Of a stretch of 45,351 bases of DNA, positions 42,388-45,351 are shown piece after piece. The stretch covers positions 1 through 45,351 of the forward strand of contig CAMNJH010000006.1 of the NCBI GenBank assembly GCA_946541275.1, written 5' to 3'. The position numbers and the translations under genes are program-made. The notes beneath the pieces are model-generated. The model did no database searches and had not been told where the DNA came from. It saw only the letters and a program-made list of their open reading frames with translations. How positions within the stretch are numbered: the stretch's first letter is position 1; each line of letters begins with the position of its first letter. The DNA is from an uncultured Prevotellaceae bacterium. GTDB taxonomy: Bacteria > Bacteroidota > Bacteroidia > Bacteroidales > Bacteroidaceae.

Positions 42388-44052
42388 TTAGTCGGTCACG
42401 CCGTCACGCAGCGTGGGGTTGTCGCCCTGTACGGGCTGCGTGCCACCGCTGTTGTCGATGATACCACGGTTGTTGTTCATCTCGGTAGTGGGGAAGCGCA
42501 TGTTCAGATAGGCATTGTCGGCAGCGACGTTGAACTGCCAAGCCTCGGGGAAGTTGGTGGTGCCTTCGCCGTGGAAACGCACGATGGGCTTGCCCAGGCG
42601 CTTGGCATCGCTCATGAAGAATCCCTCGCCCCACAGCTCTACGCGGCGCTGGAACCAGATTTCGTCGGCCAGCGACAGACCTCGGCCGGTGCTGGTGTAA
42701 GAGGGGTCGCGATAAGTGCGCACGAAGTCCTCGAGCACCTTGCGTCCCTCAGCCTCTTTGCCGCTCTTGGCCAGGCCCTCGGCCTGGATGAGGATCATCT
42801 CCTCAACGCGCATCAGGGGGAAGTCGTTGTCGTTCACAGTGGAACCCACGCCGCTCTTCATACCAAATTTGATGTTGGTGTAGGGAGCGAAAGCCACCTT
42901 GCCACCATCGCTGGTCTCGAAGTCGGCAATCTCGTCGCCAGTAGCCTTGACGGTGTTGTCGCCTGGGTCAGTCCAAGTGAGCTTGGCCCAGTTGGGTGAG
43001 TGCTTGTCCTTGTCGAGCCACCATCCCTTGCGCACGTCGGTATCGGGAATCTTGTTGTAGAGCAGGGTGTTGATATGTGGCACATTGTCGGTAGCGGGGC
43101 CGTAGCCGTCGCCAGTGAATGCAGAGAACCATGACGATGCGGTGGAGTACTCCTTGCCTTCGACGAGGGCCTTGCTCACGTCGATACCCCAAATCCAGTT
43201 CTCCTCCTTCGACATGTCGCAGAAGGCGGGTTTGCTCACGTCGGCCATGCTGGCGGGCTTGAAGCCCTTGGCGGCAGCGGCAGCGTCGGCAGCAGCCTCA
43301 GCATAGTTGCCGATGGCCAAATTGGCACGGGCGCGCAGGCCGTAGGCCACGTGCTCGTCGCAGTAGGCGCGGTTGGTACGTGCAATGCCGGCCTTCTTGA
43401 ACTGTTCAATGGCTTCGGTCAGCTCTTGGATGATGTACTCATATACCTCTTTCACGGTGGCACGGGGGTTGTCGGTAAAGTCTACGCCTTCCTTCAGCAG
43501 GGGCACGCAGGGCTGGTCAGCAGCGGTGGCATAGCCGAACTGGAAGTAGGGTGCCAGGGCCATGTAGTCGAGGGCGCGCACCACGCGGCACTGTGCTAGC
43601 TGGTTGATGACCTCTGGGACTTCAGAATCTTGTGGCAGCGAGGCGATGAACTCGTTAGCCAGTCCAATCTGGGTGTAGGGCACCTTGTAGCGGATGAAGG
43701 GGTTGGCGTAGTTAGGGTTACGGTTGGAGTACTCGCTGGCCGCTGAGAACCAGTTGTAGTTGTTATTGCCGCCGAACATATCGGCACCCTCCAAATCAAG
43801 AGACAGGGCAGCCATGACGAATCCGAAATCATCGGCACGGGTGCTGGTGGGATAACCAGCGTATGGTTTGGCCATGATGTTGAACACACCGGCGAAGCTG
43901 GCCTGCATGCGTGCAGGAAGCGCTAAGTTGGTCTCGGTCACCTGGTCGGCGTGCAGGTAGTGGCCCTCGGGCAGCTGCTCGTCGATGTCGTTACAGCCCA
44001 CGGTAAGCAGGGCGGCGCCAGCCAACAGGAAAGAAATCTTATATAGTTTCAT
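42388..44052 (-). CDS. SusD/RagB-family glycan-binding lipoprotein, second locus
   Basis: A 554-aa surface lipoprotein (lipobox LTVGC, Cys20, then NDIDEQLPEG). SusD-type features are the N-terminal YTQIGLANEFIASLP helix, the TPR-like CRVVRALDYMALAPYFQFGYA and YCDEHVAYGLRARANLAIGNYAEAAADAA, the MRVEEMILIQAEGLAKSGK motif, and WFQRRVELWGEGFFMSDAKRLGKPI near the end. It lies 42 nt downstream of the SusC-type gene and 50 nt upstream of the surface lipoprotein gene. It differs clearly in sequence from the SusD at 32954, so a different glycan is likely. Confidence 0.94.
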   Translation of the reverse strand: MKLYKISFLLAGAALLTVGCNDIDEQLPEGHYLHADQVTETNLALPARMQASFAGVFNIMAKPYAGYPTSTRADDFGFVMAALSLDLEGADMFGGNNNYNWFSAASEYSNRNPNYANPFIRYKVPYTQIGLANEFIASLPQDSEVPEVINQLAQCRVVRALDYMALAPYFQFGYATAADQPCVPLLKEGVDFTDNPRATVKEVYEYIIQELTEAIEQFKKAGIARTNRAYCDEHVAYGLRARANLAIGNYAEAAADAAAAAKGFKPASMADVSKPAFCDMSKEENWIWGIDVSKALVEGKEYSTASSWFSAFTGDGYGPATDNVPHINTLLYNKIPDTDVRKGWWLDKDKHSPNWAKLTWTDPGDNTVKATGDEIADFETSDGGKVAFAPYTNIKFGMKSGVGSTVNDNDFPLMRVEEMILIQAEGLAKSGKEAEGRKVLEDFVRTYRDPSYTSTGRGLSLADEIWFQRRVELWGEGFFMSDAKRLGKPIVRFHGEGTTNFPEAWQFNVAADNAYLNMRFPTTEMNNNRGIIDNSGGTQPVQGDNPTLRDGVTD

Positions 44053-44094
44053 ATTCTATTCGTTTAACTTTGATAACCTTTTAACTTTTTAAAC

Positions 44095-45351
44095 TTAGAA
44101 AGTAACCGAGAGTCCGGCGGTGATGGAGCGCATGGAAGAATAAGCGCCTGACTGCAGTCCGCTGCCGCTTGTCATTGAGCCTACGCCCAGTGAGTAGCGG
44201 GGATCCATACCCTTGCGGGCGGTGAGCAGGAAGAGGTTCTCGCCTGCCACGTAGACGCGTACGCTACGGAGCGTGAGCGGTGTAACCCAGCTGCTGGGCA
44301 GCTTGTAGCCCAGTGAGAGGTTGTTCAGGCAAAGATAGTTGCTGTTGGTGAGGAAGCGGTCCTGAGCTGTCTGTGATTTCACGCCAGGATCGTCGACGGC
44401 GGCGGTGCTCAGGCGAGGAATGTCACTTCCTTTGTTGGTCTCGCTCCAGGCGTCGAGCAGGTCACGGTGCAAGGCACGGCCGGTCTCCTGGCCATTGTGC
44501 ATGAGCTGCATGTAGCTACCGTCGTAGTACTTACCGCCAAGCTGGAAGGAGAACTGTGCCGAGAGGTCAACACCATAGACGCTGAGGCTGGTGCCGAAGC
44601 CACCCTGTACCTTGGCCAGGATGTCACCACAGTCGTAGCGGGTAGCCTTCGAGATGTCGGTGACGAGGCCTTCCTCTACGCCGTAGGGATAGTCGCTGTC
44701 CTTGTTACCATAGCTGTTCACGCGGGTGTCGCCAGTATACTTGTTCATAGAGCCGTCGGCATTCTTGTCCTGATTGACGCGGTTGCCGTCCTTATCGAGC
44801 ACGAACTGAGCACGATAGAGGGCCTCGCCGTTCTCGTTCACGCCTGCGAACTGCACCATATAAGCCTGTGCGGAGGAGCCGCCCTTGCGGATGATGCTGT
44901 TGGAGTAGCGCTGGCCGGTCTCGGCGATGCCGGGGTCGAGCTCGGTGAACTCATTGTGGTTGTGGGCCAGTGCGAGGTTTACGCTCCACTGGATGTCCCT
45001 CTGGCGGATGATGGTTCCTTCGAGGGCCAGCTCGATACCGCTGTTCTTCAGCGTGCCGATGTTGGTGTAGTAGCTGTTCACGGTCTTACCGGCAGAGGCG
45101 GGGAGCGTCTTGGGCCAGAGCAGGTCGCTGGTGGTGCCGCTGTAGACGTCGATGCTACCAGAGAGGAGGTTCTTGAAGAGGGTGAACTCCAGACCGGCGT
45201 TCCACGACTTCTTCGTCTCCCAAGTCAGGTCCTTGTTACCCATGCGGTACATGGTGATGCTGTATTCGCCGCTAGTGGCGTTGTATGAAGTGCTGAACTG
45301 GTCGGCATAGGCGTAGTAGTTCATGCCCTGGTCGTTACCGTTCTCACCATA
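44095..45351 (-). CDS. SusC-type TonB-dependent receptor, C-terminal part (cut by window edge)
   Basis: The frame stays open to the right edge of the window (reading YGENGNDQG before the internal Met where the track begins), so about 418 C-terminal residues are seen. They cover the last part of the barrel with SusC-typical strands: NKDLTWETKKSWNAGLEFTL, GIELALEGTIIRQRDIQWSV, NYLCLNNLSLGYKLP and VRVYVAGENLFLLTARKGMDP. The final ITAGLSVTF is a normal barrel end with no OmpA-like extension, unlike the receptor at 29431. Plug and signal peptide lie outside the window. Confidence 0.93.
   Translation of the reverse strand, partial: YGENGNDQGMNYYAYADQFSTSYNATSGEYSITMYRMGNKDLTWETKKSWNAGLEFTLFKNLLSGSIDVYSGTTSDLLWPKTLPASAGKTVNSYYTNIGTLKNSGIELALEGTIIRQRDIQWSVNLALAHNHNEFTELDPGIAETGQRYSNSIIRKGGSSAQAYMVQFAGVNENGEALYRAQFVLDKDGNRVNQDKNADGSMNKYTGDTRVNSYGNKDSDYPYGVEEGLVTDISKATRYDCGDILAKVQGGFGTSLSVYGVDLSAQFSFQLGGKYYDGSYMQLMHNGQETGRALHRDLLDAWSETNKGSDIPRLSTAAVDDPGVKSQTAQDRFLTNSNYLCLNNLSLGYKLPSSWVTPLTLRSVRVYVAGENLFLLTARKGMDPRYSLGVGSMTSGSGLQSGAYSSMRSITAGLSVTF

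Noticed and set aside
1-45351. tRNA, rRNA, insertion sequences or prophage genes
   Set aside because: No tRNA-like cloverleaf ends, rRNA stretches, transposase, integrase or phage structural motifs were noticed on either strand; a tRNAscan or Rfam search would be needed to exclude them fully.

Overview
The window looks like chromosomal DNA of a Bacteroidota bacterium, most likely Prevotella or a close relative from gut or rumen. The reasons are two SusC/SusD-type loci, lipoprotein signals with acidic residues after the lipid cysteine, a DUF4290 gene, membrane-anchored HTH and TPR-kinase regulators, a giant secreted protein with a sorting-type C-terminus, and many promoters with the Bacteroidota -7 box TAnnTTTG instead of a sigma70 -10. 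Genus-level placement is inference; no rRNA or tRNA gene was seen.

Layout. 1-3.6 kb (minus): a proline operon, proB - surface/periplasmic protein - proA - TPR-type protein (cut by the window edge). 3.8-4.8 kb (plus): a TerC-family membrane protein. 5.4-10.4 kb (minus): TPR sensor kinase and kbl, then cysS. 10.7-15.6 kb (minus): a 1644-aa secreted modular protein. 15.8-21.6 kb (plus): Nudix hydrolase, a membrane HTH regulator and a secreted partner sharing an operator-like repeat, then a DUF6057-like membrane protein coupled to a beta-propeller lipoprotein with a CXXCH motif. 22.1-25.4 kb (minus): tsaB, DUF4290, murA, rimM. 25.5-27.6 kb (plus): mutY, then an ECF sigma/anti-sigma-like pair. 27.9-34.7 kb (plus): a pectin-type polysaccharide utilisation locus (GH28, a SusC with an OmpA-like tail, SusD). 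35.3-37.2 kb (minus): kduI and kduD, which process the unsaturated uronates released from pectin. 37.5-40.2 kb (plus): FadL-type porin, recO, tadA. 40.3-45.4 kb (minus): a second SusC/SusD/surface-lipoprotein locus, cut by the window edge.

The strongest unexplained signal is a roughly 470-495-bp non-coding element present three times (4832-5310, 21613-22107, 34735-35203). Each copy has alternating CG termini, nested inverted GTGCTAC/GTAGCAC arms, a long central hairpin beginning ATGAGACAT, and an array of 6-7 units of 21 bp (G-T/C-C/T-GAC followed by T/A tracts). All three copies face the same way and sit between convergent genes; three of the four convergent junctions in the window carry one. 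I know of no named family with this architecture.

Other points of note: the SusC-OmpA fusion, the shared ATGCAAAC direct repeats upstream of the membrane regulator and its neighbour, a mirror-symmetric tsaB/mutY promoter pair, a MurA with Asp at the fosfomycin-target cysteine position, and a 10-bp-period CCTAG array before tadA. All function calls come from reading motifs and overall sequence character; no database search was run.
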